Shown: positions 26,139 to 36,562, counted from the stretch's first letter. The stretch is DNA of 64,000 bases from Anderseniella sp. Alg231-50 (GCF_900149695.1 NZ_LT703003.1:124001-188000); one strand, 5' to 3'. The notes: a model not told the origin generated them from the sequence alone. Made by a program: numbers and translations.

Positions 26139-28118
26139 TCACTCCGCAGGTTGAATGATTGGGGTTTTGGCCTTTTTCGGCGCACCGACCCGGTAGCGCC
26201 GGTCGAACAGCGAACAGCATCCGCCGAGGAACATCAATGCGGTCCCAAGCCAGATCATCCAGACCAGCGGATGAAAATAGAACCGGATGGTGCGCGCATT
26301 GTCCGGTGCCCGATCACCCAGAACAACGTAGAGATCACCATCGATGAACGGTTCGATCCCCACTTCGGTAGTGGGTTGGTTGGACGGCTTGAAGACACGC
26401 TTTTCCGACCAGATTTCAGACACTTCGACACCGCCGGAGGAAATCGAGAAACGCCCGCGGTCCGCTGTGTAGTTCGGACCCGTGATGGGGCTTTCGCCAA
26501 GGAACGTCACGCTTCTGTTGCCGACCTGCATGACTTCGCCCGGCTTCATCACCGTGACTATTTCCTGCTTCCATGAGGTGATGGCAACAACGCCGATGAC
26601 CATGACGCCGACGCCAGCATGGGCAATCATCATGCCCCAGGCAGCACCAGGCAGACCCTTGAGGCGCGCCCAGGCAACATTGAGCGGCACCGATGTAAAC
26701 TTGGTGCGGGCCACCATTTCCTGAACGCTGGCGGCAATCAGCCAGCCCCCGAGCGCTGCGCCAAACGGCGCCAGCCAGGGACCGCGCCACTGCCAGGCCA
26801 TGGCGGCCACTCCGACCACCAGCGCAACCACGGCTGCTGCCCAAAGGCGTTGGGTCGCGGCCCACATGTCGGCGCGTTTCCACGACATTATCGGGCCTAT
26901 CGGCACCAGCAGCAGAAGCGGCAGGATCAGCGGTCCGAAGGTCAGGTTGAAGTATGGCGGGCCGACTGAAATCTTGTCGCCGGTAATGGATTCCAGCACC
27001 AGCGGATAAAGCGTACCGATAAACACCGCGGCGCAGGCCGCCGTCAGCAGCAGATTGTTCACGACCAGAGCGCCCTCACGGCTGATCGGTGCAAACAGGC
27101 CACCGGTCTTGATAGTCGGGGCACGCCAGGCATAAAGCGCCAGCGCGCCGCCGATGAAGACGCACAGGATACCCAGCACATACACGCCACGCGCCGGATC
27201 AACGGCGAAGGCGTGAACCGAGGTCAGCACACCGGAGCGCACCAGGAAGGTGCCGACCAGCGACAGCGAAAATGCCAGGATGGCCAACAGGATCGTCCAG
27301 ACTTTCAGGGCGTTGCGCTTTTCCACCACAATGGCCGAGTGCAGCAGGGCCGTGGCAATCAGCCATGGCATGAACGATGCATTTTCCACCGGGTCCCAGA
27401 ACCACCATCCGCCCCAGCCAAGCTCATAATAGGCCCACCAGGACCCGAGCATGATGCCGGCAGTCAGGAACATCCACGCAGCCAGTGTCCATGGCCGGAC
27501 CCAGCGGGCCCAGGCCGCGTCGACCTTGCCTTCGATAAGCGCTGCAACCGCGAACGAAAATGCGATGGACAGGCCTACATAGCCGCAATACAGAAGCGGC
27601 GGATGGATGGCCAGCGCCGGGTCTTGCAGGATCGGGTTCAGCCCCTGCCCTTCGATCGGTGCCGGATCGAGCCGGTTGAACGGATTGGAGGTCAACAGGA
27701 TAAAGGACAGGAATGCCACCGAGATGGAGCCCTGGACCGAAATCACGCGGGCTTTCAGGCTGGGCGGCAGATTGCCGCCAAAGGCCGCAACGGCGGAGCC
27801 GAACAGGGCCAGCACCATGACCCATAACAACATGGATCCCTCATGGTTTCCCCACACGCCGGAAATCTTGTAGATCAGCGGCTTGTCGGAATGCGAGTTC
27901 TGAAACACATTCTGGACCGAGAAATCCGACGCGATATAGGACATGGTCAGGCAGGTGAACGACAGCGTAATCAACCCGAACTGCAGGAGAGCTGCGGGAG
28001 GGGCGACCGCCATCAGGCGGCTGTCACCGCGCCAGGCGCCGTACATCGGAACGCTGAACTGATAAATCGCCGTGACAAATGCAAGGATAAGCGCGAACTG
28101 GCCAATCTCGGGGATCAT
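26139..28118 (-). CDS. ccmF: Haem lyase CcmF (CycK)
   Basis: The 659-residue membrane protein has about 14-15 hydrophobic segments. The haem-binding tryptophan-rich motif is present as [20 protein letters not shown], and conserved histidines are seen nearby in [11 protein letters not shown]. CcmF joins haem from CcmE to apocytochrome c in the inner membrane. Its ATG overlaps the ccmE stop by 4 bp (ATGA). Length is usual. Confidence 0.97.
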   Translation of the reverse strand: MIPEIGQFALILAFVTAIYQFSVPMYGAWRGDSRLMAVAPPAALLQFGLITLSFTCLTMSYIASDFSVQNVFQNSHSDKPLIYKISGVWGNHEGSMLLWVMVLALFGSAVAAFGGNLPPSLKARVISVQGSISVAFLSFILLTSNPFNRLDPAPIEGQGLNPILQDPALAIHPPLLYCGYVGLSIAFSFAVAALIEGKVDAAWARWVRPWTLAAWMFLTAGIMLGSWWAYYELGWGGWWFWDPVENASFMPWLIATALLHSAIVVEKRNALKVWTILLAILAFSLSLVGTFLVRSGVLTSVHAFAVDPARGVYVLGILCVFIGGALALYAWRAPTIKTGGLFAPISREGALVVNNLLLTAACAAVFIGTLYPLVLESITGDKISVGPPYFNLTFGPLILPLLLLVPIGPIMSWKRADMWAATQRLWAAAVVALVVGVAAMAWQWRGPWLAPFGAALGGWLIAASVQEMVARTKFTSVPLNVAWARLKGLPGAAWGMMIAHAGVGVMVIGVVAITSWKQEIVTVMKPGEVMQVGNRSVTFLGESPITGPNYTADRGRFSISSGGVEVSEIWSEKRVFKPSNQPTTEVGIEPFIDGDLYVVLGDRAPDNARTIRFYFHPLVWMIWLGTALMFLGGCCSLFDRRYRVGAPKKAKTPIIQPAE

Positions 28119-28582
28119 TGGGTACCTTCTTTTGCTGCGCCGTCACCATGTTTCCACATGCCTTTTTCCTTGAGCGCGTCGGCTACTTCGCGCGGCATGT
28201 AATTTTCATCATGCTTGGCCAGGACCGTATCGGCCTTGAAACTGCCGCCGGCGTCCAGCATGCCTTCCGCAATGACGCCCTGACCTTCCCGGAACAGGTC
28301 CGGCAGGATGCCGACATAGGTCACCGGCAAGGTGCCGGCGGTATCGGTCACCTTGAACGATACGGTTTTACCCTGGCCACGAATAATCGAGCCGTCTTCC
28401 ACCAGGCCGCCCAGCCGGAACCGGGTTCCGGGCTGCACGCCCTTTTCGACAACATCGCTCGGGGTGTAGAAAAACGTAATCGTGTCGGACAAGGCGTAGA
28501 GCACCAGCCCTGCTGCCAGACCAAGAGCCCCGAGACCTGCTCCGATCAGTGCGCCGCGCTGCTGTTTTCGTGTCATCGCCAT
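28115..28582 (-). CDS. ccmE: Haem chaperone CcmE (CycJ)
   Basis: The 155-residue protein has one N-terminal membrane anchor (about 10-30) and a beta-barrel domain with [12 protein letters not shown]. The haem-binding histidine lies in [14 protein letters not shown], the family's H-D-E-x-Y site. CcmE carries haem covalently to CcmF. It overlaps ccmF by 4 bp and follows ccmI by 18 bp. Confidence 0.97.
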   Translation of the reverse strand: MAMTRKQQRGALIGAGLGALGLAAGLVLYALSDTITFFYTPSDVVEKGVQPGTRFRLGGLVEDGSIIRGQGKTVSFKVTDTAGTLPVTYVGILPDLFREGQGVIAEGMLDAGGSFKADTVLAKHDENYMPREVADALKEKGMWKHGDGAAKEGTQ

Positions 28583-28600
28583 ATCACATCATTCCTGTCA

Positions 28601-29776
28601 TCAAAGCCCGAGGGCCTTGCGGGTTTCCTCCAGCCGGGCAACAGCCTGCTGGTTATCCTTGAGAGCTTCAGCCGCCCGGCTGAGAGCGTCGGCTGCCTTG
28701 TCCTTTTCGCCCAGCACCATGCGCGCGCGAATAAGCCGCAACCAGGCATCAATATCCGCACCGTCTTCGGTCAGACGTTCGTCGAGGCCTTCAACCATGG
28801 ACCGGATCATTGCCGTGCGATCGGTGGCATCCATCTGCTGGCCCTCCCGTATCTGCTCTTCGGTAAGCACCGGGCCCTTGGGCATCTGGCCTCCAGCTAC
28901 AGCCGGAGCTTCGGGTTTCTGTCCCGCGGCCAAAGCCGGCGTTTTGGGAACCTGACCGCCGGCGGACGAAATCTGCTGTTCGACGGCAGTCCGCCACGGC
29001 GCATCCGGCGCGCTTTCGGCCAGCATGGCGGTCCAGCGGGCAATGGCGTCAGCCGTCCTGCCCTCCTGGCGGTGGGCAAGCGCTATATAAAAACGGGCCT
29101 TCATATGCTTTGGCGCGGCCGTTTGAACCGCTTCAAAAACCTCCCGGGCTTCCTTGGAGACCAGACCTTTGTTGGCCAGCACCAGACTTTCACCCATGTC
29201 GGTCATCACGTCGGCATCCGGGCCGGACAGTGCCAGGGCTTTCCGGTATGCGTTGGCCGCGTCATAATACCTGCCGATACGCTTGTAGGCCGGTGCCAGC
29301 ACCATCCAGCCGCGCGCGTCATTGGGTTTCTGTTCCAGATGCTGTTCCACCTGGCGCACCATCGCCGCCATGTCCTGATTGTTGACCGCATCATCGATGC
29401 GGGCCTGCAGGGGCTGGGCCGGCAGGTCCGGGCGGCCGATCTGCAAATAGGCGCCAAGCGCGATCACCGGCACAGCGACAACGGTCGCGATCGACAGCCA
29501 GGCCGGAACCGGACGGGCGGCCTTTGTTTCCGACGCTAGGTCTGCCTGGGCAGCCAGAATACGGCGCGACACTTCGTTGCGCGCGGCATCGGCTTCCGTA
29601 TCCGGAATCAGGCCGGCTTTCTGGTCGCGTTCCAGTTCGGCCAACTGGTCCCGGTATACGGCAAGATCAAAGGAGGCACGTTCAACATCCCCGCTCGTAG
29701 CACGTGGACGCAATGGCGATAGCAGCGCTATCAAAACCAGGGCCGTCAAGACGGCAAATGAAATCCATAACAACAT
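28601..29776 (-). CDS. ccmI: Cytochrome c biogenesis protein CcmI (CycH)
   Basis: From the ATG at 29776 the protein has 391 residues. It has two membrane segments near the N-terminus (about 2-22 and 90-108), between them a cytoplasmic coiled region (DLAVYRDQLAELERDQKAG), and a TPR-type periplasmic domain (about 130-290; GWMVLAPAYKRIGRYYDAANAYRKAL). CcmI binds the C-terminus of apocytochromes. A TTG at 29806 in frame is an alternative start. A proline/alanine-rich segment with repeated K-x-P-x-L and E-A-P motifs covers about 255-300 and looks like a flexible linker. It heads the ccmIEFH operon and diverges from soxB. Confidence 0.92.
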   Translation of the reverse strand: MLLWISFAVLTALVLIALLSPLRPRATSGDVERASFDLAVYRDQLAELERDQKAGLIPDTEADAARNEVSRRILAAQADLASETKAARPVPAWLSIATVVAVPVIALGAYLQIGRPDLPAQPLQARIDDAVNNQDMAAMVRQVEQHLEQKPNDARGWMVLAPAYKRIGRYYDAANAYRKALALSGPDADVMTDMGESLVLANKGLVSKEAREVFEAVQTAAPKHMKARFYIALAHRQEGRTADAIARWTAMLAESAPDAPWRTAVEQQISSAGGQVPKTPALAAGQKPEAPAVAGGQMPKGPVLTEEQIREGQQMDATDRTAMIRSMVEGLDERLTEDGADIDAWLRLIRARMVLGEKDKAADALSRAAEALKDNQQAVARLEETRKALGL

Positions 29777-29979
29777 AATACCACTTAGCAATCGCACGAA
29801 GAGCAATACAACTCACGAAACAGCGAGTTTAGCGTCACCAGCGCAGCCATGTGATGCACCAGTGTCGCACTTCCCGGTCTGAATGTCGCAATCATTTGGT
29901 GATAATTAAGGCGGTTTGCTAGATTGCACGAAGTTAATCTGGCTCACCCTATGTTGAGAGTCGCTTCGGAAGACCGCCC
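29777..29979. promoter_or_regulatory. Divergent promoter region between ccmI and soxB
   Basis: This 203-bp gap must hold promoters for both operons. For soxB a weak candidate is TTGGTG (29895-29900) with TAGATT 18 bp further on. No clear palindrome was seen. Confidence 0.3.
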
Positions 29980-31230
29980 ATGAAACGTTATTCGATATTT
30001 TCGCTGGCCAAAAACGCCCTGAACTATCACAAGGACTGGGAACGCGCATGGCGCAGCCCCGACCCCAAGGAAGAGTACGATGTGGTGATCGTGGGCGCCG
30101 GCGGCCATGGCCTGGCGACGGCCTACTACCTTGCCAAAAACCATGGCATCACCAACATGGCGATCATTGAAAAGGGCTGGCTTGGCGGCGGCAATACCGG
30201 GCGCAACACCACCATCATCCGGTCCAATTACCTGCGGGACCCGTCCATCGCCATCTACGAACTGGCGCGTTCCCTGTATGAGACACTGTCCCAGGAACTC
30301 AACTACAACATGATGTTCTCGCCGCGCGGGGTTCTGATGCTGTGCCAGACCGAGCATGAACTCAGGGCGTTCCGGCGCACCGCCCATGCCAACCGGTTGG
30401 CGGGTCTCGACTGCCGGATGGTTGATGCAGCAGAAGTCAAGCGCATCGTGCCGATCATCAATGACAGCCCGGATGCGCGCTACCCGATCCTTGGCGCCTA
30501 TTACCAGCCACGCGGCGGCACCGGCCGCCATGACGCGCTGGCCTGGGGATATGCACGCGCCATCGACGATATGGGTGTCGACGTGATCCAGAACTGCGAA
30601 GTGACTGGCATGCTGCGCTCAGGCGGGAAGATTACCGGCGTTGCGACCAAGCGCGGCACCATCCGCGCCAAGAAGGTTGCCGTCGTCACCTCCGGCCACA
30701 CATCGAATATCATGGAAATGGCCGGCGTGCGCATGCCGGTGGAAAGCGTCTGCCTGCAGGCACTGGTGTCTGAACCGATCAAGCCGGTGATCGACTGTGT
30801 GGTCATGGCCAATACCGTGCACGGCTATATGAGCCAGTCCGACAAGGGCGAACTGGTGATCGGCGGCGGTGCGGACCCCTATAACAATTATTCGCAGCGC
30901 GGCTCATTTCCAGCCGTTGAACACACCGTGTCGGCACTGGTGGAAACCTTCCCGATCATCTCGCGCCTGCGCATGTTGCGCCAGTGGGGCGGTATCGTGG
31001 ACATGACCGGAGATCGTTCACCGATCATCAGCATGACCGATGTCGGCGGGTTGTATGTCAACTGCGGCTGGGGAACCGGCGGCTGGAAATCAATTCCCGG
31101 CTCCGGTTTCGTATTTGCAGACACCATCGCCAATGACCGGCCGCATCCGATCGCCGAACCATTTGGACTCAACCGCTTCACCGAGGGCCGCTTCATCGAT
31201 GAAAGCGTCGCCGCGGCCGTAGCGCACTAG
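29980..31230 (+). CDS. soxB: Sarcosine oxidase beta subunit
   Basis: The 416-residue protein matches SoxB of heterotetrameric sarcosine oxidase. It has the FAD motif VVIVGAGGHGLATAYYLAKN near residue 27 and the flavin region GGGNTGRNTTIIRSNYLRDP just after. It covalently binds FMN through a conserved histidine and holds non-covalent FAD. The C-terminal segment has GGLYVNCGWGTGGWKSIPGSG. The enzyme demethylates sarcosine to glycine, giving H2O2 and 5,10-methylene-THF. It is the first gene of soxBDAG, and its stop lies 10 bp before soxD. Confidence 0.97.
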   Translation: MKRYSIFSLAKNALNYHKDWERAWRSPDPKEEYDVVIVGAGGHGLATAYYLAKNHGITNMAIIEKGWLGGGNTGRNTTIIRSNYLRDPSIAIYELARSLYETLSQELNYNMMFSPRGVLMLCQTEHELRAFRRTAHANRLAGLDCRMVDAAEVKRIVPIINDSPDARYPILGAYYQPRGGTGRHDALAWGYARAIDDMGVDVIQNCEVTGMLRSGGKITGVATKRGTIRAKKVAVVTSGHTSNIMEMAGVRMPVESVCLQALVSEPIKPVIDCVVMANTVHGYMSQSDKGELVIGGGADPYNNYSQRGSFPAVEHTVSALVETFPIISRLRMLRQWGGIVDMTGDRSPIISMTDVGGLYVNCGWGTGGWKSIPGSGFVFADTIANDRPHPIAEPFGLNRFTEGRFIDESVAAAVAH

Positions 31231-31240
31231 GAATGATGAC

Positions 31241-31669
31241 ATGCTGATTATCCAGTGCCCCGTGTGCGGGGCTGAAGGCGATGAGACCGACTTCCACTGC
31301 GGCGGGCAGGCTCATATCGCACGCCCGGCAACGTCCGACCCCCACAACATCGCAGACGGCGAACAGCGCGATTACCTGTTCATGCGGTTCAATCCCAAGG
31401 GCCTGCATTTTGAACGCTGGCGCTGCGACCGCGGCTGCGGCAAGTGGTTTCATGCCGCGCGCGATACGATGTCGCTGGAGTTCAAGGCCTATTACGGCAT
31501 TACCGAACTGCCGCCCGCCGACGTGATGAAGCAGGCAACCGGCCAGTGGGCCGACTTCTTCAGGCAGGCCACGGCAAGCAAGCCTGCTGCCAAAAAGGCG
31601 GCTGCGAAGAAAACTGCCAAAAAGCCTGCCGCGCGCAAAACCGTCACAGCAAAGGCGAAGAAGTCATGA
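31241..31669 (+). CDS. soxD: Sarcosine oxidase delta subunit with Lys/Ala-rich tail
   Basis: SoxD is a small zinc-binding subunit, usually about 90-110 residues. Here it has 142. The zinc cysteines are C6 and C9 (CPVCG) and C62 and C66 (CDRGCGKWF), with a histidine nearby. After about residue 110 comes a tail dominated by Lys and Ala with K-K-A-A-A-K-K and K-K-P-A-A-R-K units, like histone H1 tails. The tail is probably disordered and may bind nucleic acid or another acidic partner (inference). Its stop overlaps the soxA ATG by 4 bp. Confidence 0.93.
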   Translation: MLIIQCPVCGAEGDETDFHCGGQAHIARPATSDPHNIADGEQRDYLFMRFNPKGLHFERWRCDRGCGKWFHAARDTMSLEFKAYYGITELPPADVMKQATGQWADFFRQATASKPAAKKAAAKKTAKKPAARKTVTAKAKKS

Positions 31670-34600
31670 CCGGCAAACCCTACAGACTGCCCGAGACCGC
31701 CGCCAAAGGCTCGCGCATTGACCGTTCAAAGCAAGTCTCGTTCAGCTTTGACGGCGCCAGGATGACCGGATTTGCCGGCGACACGGTTGCGTCTGCTGTT
31801 CTGGCGAGCGGGCGCAAGGTGATGGGCCGCAGCTTCAAGTACCATCGTCCACGCGGCCTGATCGGGCTGGGCTCGGAAGAGATGAACGCGCTGATCGGTG
31901 TCGGCGAAGACGGCCGCAGGGAACCGAACCTCAGGGCAACCCAGGTCGAGCTTTATGACGGCCTGACTGCGACCAGTCAGAACCGCTGGCCAAGCCTGGA
32001 TTTTGATATCGGCATCATCAACAACAAGTTCTCCCGGTTTCTGCCCGGCGGTTTCTACTACAAGACCTTCATGTGGCCGCGCAGTTTCTGGGAAAAGATC
32101 TACGAACCGTTTATCCGCAATGCGGCCGGCCTCGGCGAAGCAGCGCGCGAGCACGATCCCGACACTTACGAGCAAATGCATGTTCATGTGGATGTGCTGG
32201 TCGTCGGTGGCGGTGTGTCCGGCATTGCCGCAGCTTATGCAGCCGCTGCATCCGGCAAGCGGGTCATGCTGGCAGACGAGAACCCGGTGCTCGGCGGTGT
32301 GGCGGACATCTCCGCCGGCGACATTGACGGCACCAGCCAGACCGACTGGGTTGCTGCACGCCAGGCGGAGTTTGAGGCATCCGGAAATTGCCATGTGCTG
32401 ACACGCACTACCGTGGTCGGGCATTATCACCACAATTACGTGCTGGCGGCAGAACGGGTGTGTGACCACAATCCTGACCTTTTGGCCCAGGGCGCCCCGC
32501 GCCACCGGCTCTGGAAAATCCGCGCCGGCCAGATCATCGTGGCGTCCGGCGCACTGGAGCGTCCGATTGCCTTTGCCAACAATGACCGTCCGGGCATCAT
32601 GATGGCGTCAGCCGCGCGTGCCATGGTGGAACGCTATGCGACATCGCCCGGCATGAACGGCGTCATCTTCACCAATAATGACGATGGTTATCTCACCGCC
32701 CTGAAACTGCATGACGCCGGTGTCGGCGTCAGCCGCATCATCGATGTGCGCCAGGACATACCTTCTGCCAAGGCAGATGCCGCGCGTGATGCGGGCCTCA
32801 ACGTGCAGGTCGGATCGGCCATCGCCGGTGTTGAAACCACGTCCGGCGGCAAGCAGGTCACTGCGGTCAAGGTGGCGCCCTACTCCGCCGGCCGTGGCAG
32901 GGTGGTCAATGAAGAACGGGTCGAGTGTGATTTTGTCGCCGTATCCGGCGGCTATAATCCGGTGGTGCATCTGTGGTGCCACAATGGCGGCAAACTCAGT
33001 TTCGATGACGACATCCAGAGTTTCCGGCCCGACCGGCATGGCGACCCGATCACGGTGGTTGGCAGTGCCAATGGCTCGTTTGACCTGAAGGCCTGCGTCG
33101 AGGAAGGCTTCGCCGGTGGTGAAGCAGCCTCCAGGGCGCTCGGCGGCAAAGCTCCAAAAGCCCCCAAGAAGCCGCTGGTCAAAGCCCAAAAATCAGCCCC
33201 CCTCCAGCCAATCTGGTTTGCGCCTGCCACCGGCAAATACAATGAAGGCAACAAGCACTTCATTGATTTCCAGAATGATGTGACGGCGGCCGACCTGGAG
33301 CTTGCGCAGCGCGAAGGCTATGAGTCTGTCGAGCACACCAAGCGCTACACGACCCTCGGCATGGCAACCGACCAGGGCAAGACCTCCAACATCAACGGGC
33401 TCGGCATCATCTCCGATGCGACCGGCAAGCGGATTCCCGAAATCGGCACCACCACCTTCCGCCCGCCCTATACGCCCTACTCGTTTGGCGCCATCGCCGG
33501 CACCAAGAAAGGCGAGCTGTTTCTGCCGGTTCGCCGTACTGCCATCTATGACTGGCACAAACAGCGCGGCGCAACCTGGGAGCCGGTTGGACAATGGCGG
33601 CGGGCCTATTGCTATCCGCAACACGACGAAACCAAACAGGATGCCATCAACCGCGAGATACTTGCGGTTCGGGAAAAGGTCGGCCTGCTTGATGCCTCCA
33701 CTCTCGGCAAGATCGAGATCAAGGGGCCGGACGCCGCGAAACTGCTCGACCTCGTCTACACCAACATGTTCTCGACCCTCAAAGTCGGCAAGGCACGCTA
33801 CGGCCTGATGATGAGTGAAATGGGCTTCCTGATGGACGACGGTGTGACAGTTCGCCTGGGCGATGATCACTACTTAATGCACACAACCTCGGGCGGTGCC
33901 GACAACATCGTGGCGTGGCTGGAAGAGTGGCTGCAGACGGAATGGACATCACTGAAGGTCTTCGTGACCGCAGTGACCGAGCAATGGTCACAGTTTGCCA
34001 TTGCCGGACCCAGGGCCCGCGCAGTGCTCGACAAGCTGGACTGCGATATCGACCTGTCGCCCGAGGCGTTCGAGTTCATGAGTTATCGCGAAGGCACGCT
34101 GGCCGGATACCCTGTGCGGGTTTTCCGGATCAGTTTTTCCGGTGAGCTGTCCTACGAAATCGCCACGCCATCAGGATATGGTCGCGGGTTGTGGGATGCG
34201 CTGATGCAGGCCGGCGAGAACGAAGGCATCACCGCCTACGGTACAGAAGCACTGCATGTGCTGCGCGCTGAAAAGGGCTTTATCGTTATCGGTGATGAAA
34301 CCGACGGCACGGTCACGCCGCATGATGTCGGCATGAGCTGGGCGGTATCGAAAAAGAAGGATGACTTCATTGGCAAGCGCTCGCTGGAGCAGGCTTTCCT
34401 GGCGTCTGAAGGCCGCAAGCAACTGGTCGGGTTGCTGACCACGGACCCGCAGGAAGTGCTGCCGGACGGTGCCTATGCCGTTGAGGCCGTCAAATCCGCA
34501 CCGCCGATGAAGATGATAGGGCATGTGACGTCGAGCTATTTCAGCCCGACACTGCAACGCTCCATCGCCATGGCCCTGATCGAAGGCGGCCAGGGCAAAA

Positions 34601-34704
34601 TGGGTGAAACGGTTTCATTTCCGCTGGAGGGCGGCAAGACCGTCGAGGCAGTGATTGCGTCTCCAGTGTTCCTCGATGCAGAAGGAAAACGCCAGAATGT
34701 CTGA
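31666..34704 (+). CDS. soxA: Sarcosine oxidase alpha subunit
   Basis: From the ATG at 31666 the protein has 1012 residues, the normal SoxA length. The N-terminal ferredoxin-like region (about 15-100) has the run FAGDTVASAVLASGRKVMGRS. The NAD-binding domain has VLVVGGGVSGIAAAYAAAAS. The C-terminal 380 residues are a GcvT-type folate-binding domain (KIEIKGPDAAKLLDLVYTN, then GELSYEIATPS and GTEALHVLRAEKGF). The frame is open upstream to 31444, but that part overlaps soxD and I rejected it. It takes the methyl group of sarcosine to tetrahydrofolate. Confidence 0.97.
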   Translation: MTGKPYRLPETAAKGSRIDRSKQVSFSFDGARMTGFAGDTVASAVLASGRKVMGRSFKYHRPRGLIGLGSEEMNALIGVGEDGRREPNLRATQVELYDGLTATSQNRWPSLDFDIGIINNKFSRFLPGGFYYKTFMWPRSFWEKIYEPFIRNAAGLGEAAREHDPDTYEQMHVHVDVLVVGGGVSGIAAAYAAAASGKRVMLADENPVLGGVADISAGDIDGTSQTDWVAARQAEFEASGNCHVLTRTTVVGHYHHNYVLAAERVCDHNPDLLAQGAPRHRLWKIRAGQIIVASGALERPIAFANNDRPGIMMASAARAMVERYATSPGMNGVIFTNNDDGYLTALKLHDAGVGVSRIIDVRQDIPSAKADAARDAGLNVQVGSAIAGVETTSGGKQVTAVKVAPYSAGRGRVVNEERVECDFVAVSGGYNPVVHLWCHNGGKLSFDDDIQSFRPDRHGDPITVVGSANGSFDLKACVEEGFAGGEAASRALGGKAPKAPKKPLVKAQKSAPLQPIWFAPATGKYNEGNKHFIDFQNDVTAADLELAQREGYESVEHTKRYTTLGMATDQGKTSNINGLGIISDATGKRIPEIGTTTFRPPYTPYSFGAIAGTKKGELFLPVRRTAIYDWHKQRGATWEPVGQWRRAYCYPQHDETKQDAINREILAVREKVGLLDASTLGKIEIKGPDAAKLLDLVYTNMFSTLKVGKARYGLMMSEMGFLMDDGVTVRLGDDHYLMHTTSGGADNIVAWLEEWLQTEWTSLKVFVTAVTEQWSQFAIAGPRARAVLDKLDCDIDLSPEAFEFMSYREGTLAGYPVRVFRISFSGELSYEIATPSGYGRGLWDALMQAGENEGITAYGTEALHVLRAEKGFIVIGDETDGTVTPHDVGMSWAVSKKKDDFIGKRSLEQAFLASEGRKQLVGLLTTDPQEVLPDGAYAVEAVKSAPPMKMIGHVTSSYFSPTLQRSIAMALIEGGQGKMGETVSFPLEGGKTVEAVIASPVFLDAEGKRQNV

Positions 34705-35308
34705 AGCAGTCCATACAAGCCCGCTCGCACATCTTGACGGCAGTCATGACGCTGCGGAGTTGAGTATTTCCATCTCTGAGGTTGCCGATCGCGGCATGAT
34801 AGACCTGAGGGGTGAAGCCGGTTCGGTCAAGTTCCGTCAGGCCGCCAAGACAGCTCTCGGTATCGACCTGCCGCTGAAACCACGCAGCACAGCCGTCAAA
34901 GGCGACGTGACGGTGTTGTGGTTGTCGGTTGACCAGTGGCTGGTCTGCTGCCCGCGCAACAAGGCGGCCGGCCTGGTCGACAAGCTGCGCAAGAACCTTG
35001 ATACACTTCATTCGCTGGTCGTGGACGTAAGCGACGCGCGCGCCATTATCCGGCTTGAAGGCGACAATGCACGTGAAGTCATGATGAAGGGCTCATCGAT
35101 CGACTTCACACTGCCGGACTACAAGACCGGACTGGTGCGCCGACTGGTGTTCGCTGAAATCGCCGCCCTTGCCCACATCGTAACGGACAAGCCGTGCACG
35201 ATCGACATCTACGTCTTCCGGTCTTTTGCGGACTACACGTGGAAATGGATCGAGGCGACGGCCAAGCCTGCTGCGACCATCGGGTTGTTTGGTGCACGGT
35301 CGGAATAG
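34697..35308 (+). CDS. soxG: Sarcosine oxidase gamma subunit
   Basis: The 203-residue protein matches SoxG: SEVADRGMIDLRGEAGSVKF, VLWLSVDQWLVCCP and the C-terminal YVFRSFADYTWKWIE are family features. SoxG is a GcvT-like small subunit that helps to assemble the enzyme. The ATG at 34697 follows GAAGGAAAA and overlaps soxA by 8 bp. It is the last gene of the operon and ends 12 bp from the convergent ddl gene. Confidence 0.95.
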   Translation: MSEAVHTSPLAHLDGSHDAAELSISISEVADRGMIDLRGEAGSVKFRQAAKTALGIDLPLKPRSTAVKGDVTVLWLSVDQWLVCCPRNKAAGLVDKLRKNLDTLHSLVVDVSDARAIIRLEGDNAREVMMKGSSIDFTLPDYKTGLVRRLVFAEIAALAHIVTDKPCTIDIYVFRSFADYTWKWIEATAKPAATIGLFGARSE

Positions 35309-35320
35309 GGGCAAACCACC

Positions 35321-36415
35321 TTAAAACGACGTCTTCAGTTTCTGTTCCCGCTCAAAGCGTTCCAGGCCCAGTTCGATCAGCCTGGTGATCAGTTCCGGGT
35401 AGGAAATACCACTTGCCTCCCACAGCCGCGGATACATGCTGATTTTGGTGAAGCCCGGCATGGTGTTTATCTCGTTCACGATTATCTCGCCGTCACTCTT
35501 GAGGAAACAGTCCACCCTGCCGAGGCCTTCGCATTCAAGCGTTTGAAATGTTTTCACGGCAAGGTCACGAATTGTGCCGCTGACGGTGTCGGGTATGTTG
35601 GCCGGAATTTCCAAGGCTGCGCCATGCTCATCCAGATACTTGGCTTCGTAGGAATAGAAGTCGTGGCTGGGCTTGATCTCACCGACAACCGAGGCTTCCG
35701 GTTGCAGGTTGCCGAGCACCGCACACTCAAGCTCCCGGCCATCGATGAACTCCTCAACCAGGATTTTCGTGTCGTAGGCAAAGGCATCTGCAACCGCCTC
35801 GTCGAACGTAGTCTGGTCGGAGACTTTGTGAACACCGACGGACGATCCCATGTTGGCCGGTTTGACGAACAGCGGCAGGCCGATTTCCGCCGAGATGGCT
35901 TCGAAACTCAGAATGTCCCCGTGCCTGAAGGTCAGGGATCTGGCAATCGGTATACCCGCATCGCGCAGCAGACGCTTCATGACATCCTTGTCCATGCCGG
36001 CGGCCGAGCCAATCACCCCGGAACCGACGAAAGGCACACCGGCAAGTTTCAACAGCCCCTGCACCGTGCCGTCTTCGCCAAAAGGGCCGTGGAGAATAGG
36101 AAAGGCCACATCGATTGAAGAGTGAGCGCCGCCACTGGACAGATTGCTCAATTGTCCGCCGCTTTGAGGCACCAGCGCCACACTCTCAGGGTTTTCGCTG
36201 TTGAGTTTTATCAGTTTCGGATCAGCGGCATTGAGCAGAAACCGGGATTGATCCGGCAGCAGCCATTCGCCGGACTTGTCAATGCCTATGAGAGCAACAT
36301 CGTATTTGCTCCTGTCGATTGCGTCGGCTACATTTTGGGCCGATTGAAGCGACACTTCATGCTCTGCGGATTTACCGCCGAACAGAATGCCCACCTTTAG
36401 TTTTCTATTCGCCAT
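35321..36415 (-). CDS. ddl: D-alanine-D-alanine ligase
   Basis: The 364-residue protein is an ATP-grasp ligase. Key parts are ILFGGKSAEHEVSLQSA at the N-terminus, FPILHGPFGEDGTVQGLL, and the metal/substrate site GLGRVDCFLKSDGEIIVNEINTMPGFT. It joins two D-alanines for peptidoglycan precursors in the cytoplasm. Length matches the DdlA type. It is convergent with soxG and stands apart from the mur cluster, so it may be a second ddl copy. Confidence 0.95.
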   Translation of the reverse strand: MANRKLKVGILFGGKSAEHEVSLQSAQNVADAIDRSKYDVALIGIDKSGEWLLPDQSRFLLNAADPKLIKLNSENPESVALVPQSGGQLSNLSSGGAHSSIDVAFPILHGPFGEDGTVQGLLKLAGVPFVGSGVIGSAAGMDKDVMKRLLRDAGIPIARSLTFRHGDILSFEAISAEIGLPLFVKPANMGSSVGVHKVSDQTTFDEAVADAFAYDTKILVEEFIDGRELECAVLGNLQPEASVVGEIKPSHDFYSYEAKYLDEHGAALEIPANIPDTVSGTIRDLAVKTFQTLECEGLGRVDCFLKSDGEIIVNEINTMPGFTKISMYPRLWEASGISYPELITRLIELGLERFEREQKLKTSF

Positions 36416-36562
36416 ATGTCCTGTGCCCTGGAATCAGTATCGCAGTCCTGACCGCAAACGTATCAGGTGCAATACTGACAATCCAACTCGCTTTGCCGGG
36501 TTGTTCGCCAGGGGTGTTTTCGTACTCTGAGTTGATGCGGGCTACACCAAAAAGCCGACTTT

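Noticed and set aside
28118-29539. 473-codon plus-strand open frame
   Set aside because: It is antisense to ccmE and ccmI; no signal, motif or ribosome site supports it.
31444-31665. Upstream extension of soxA
   Set aside because: It overlaps soxD in another frame, and an ATG overlapping the soxD stop gives the normal SoxA N-terminus.
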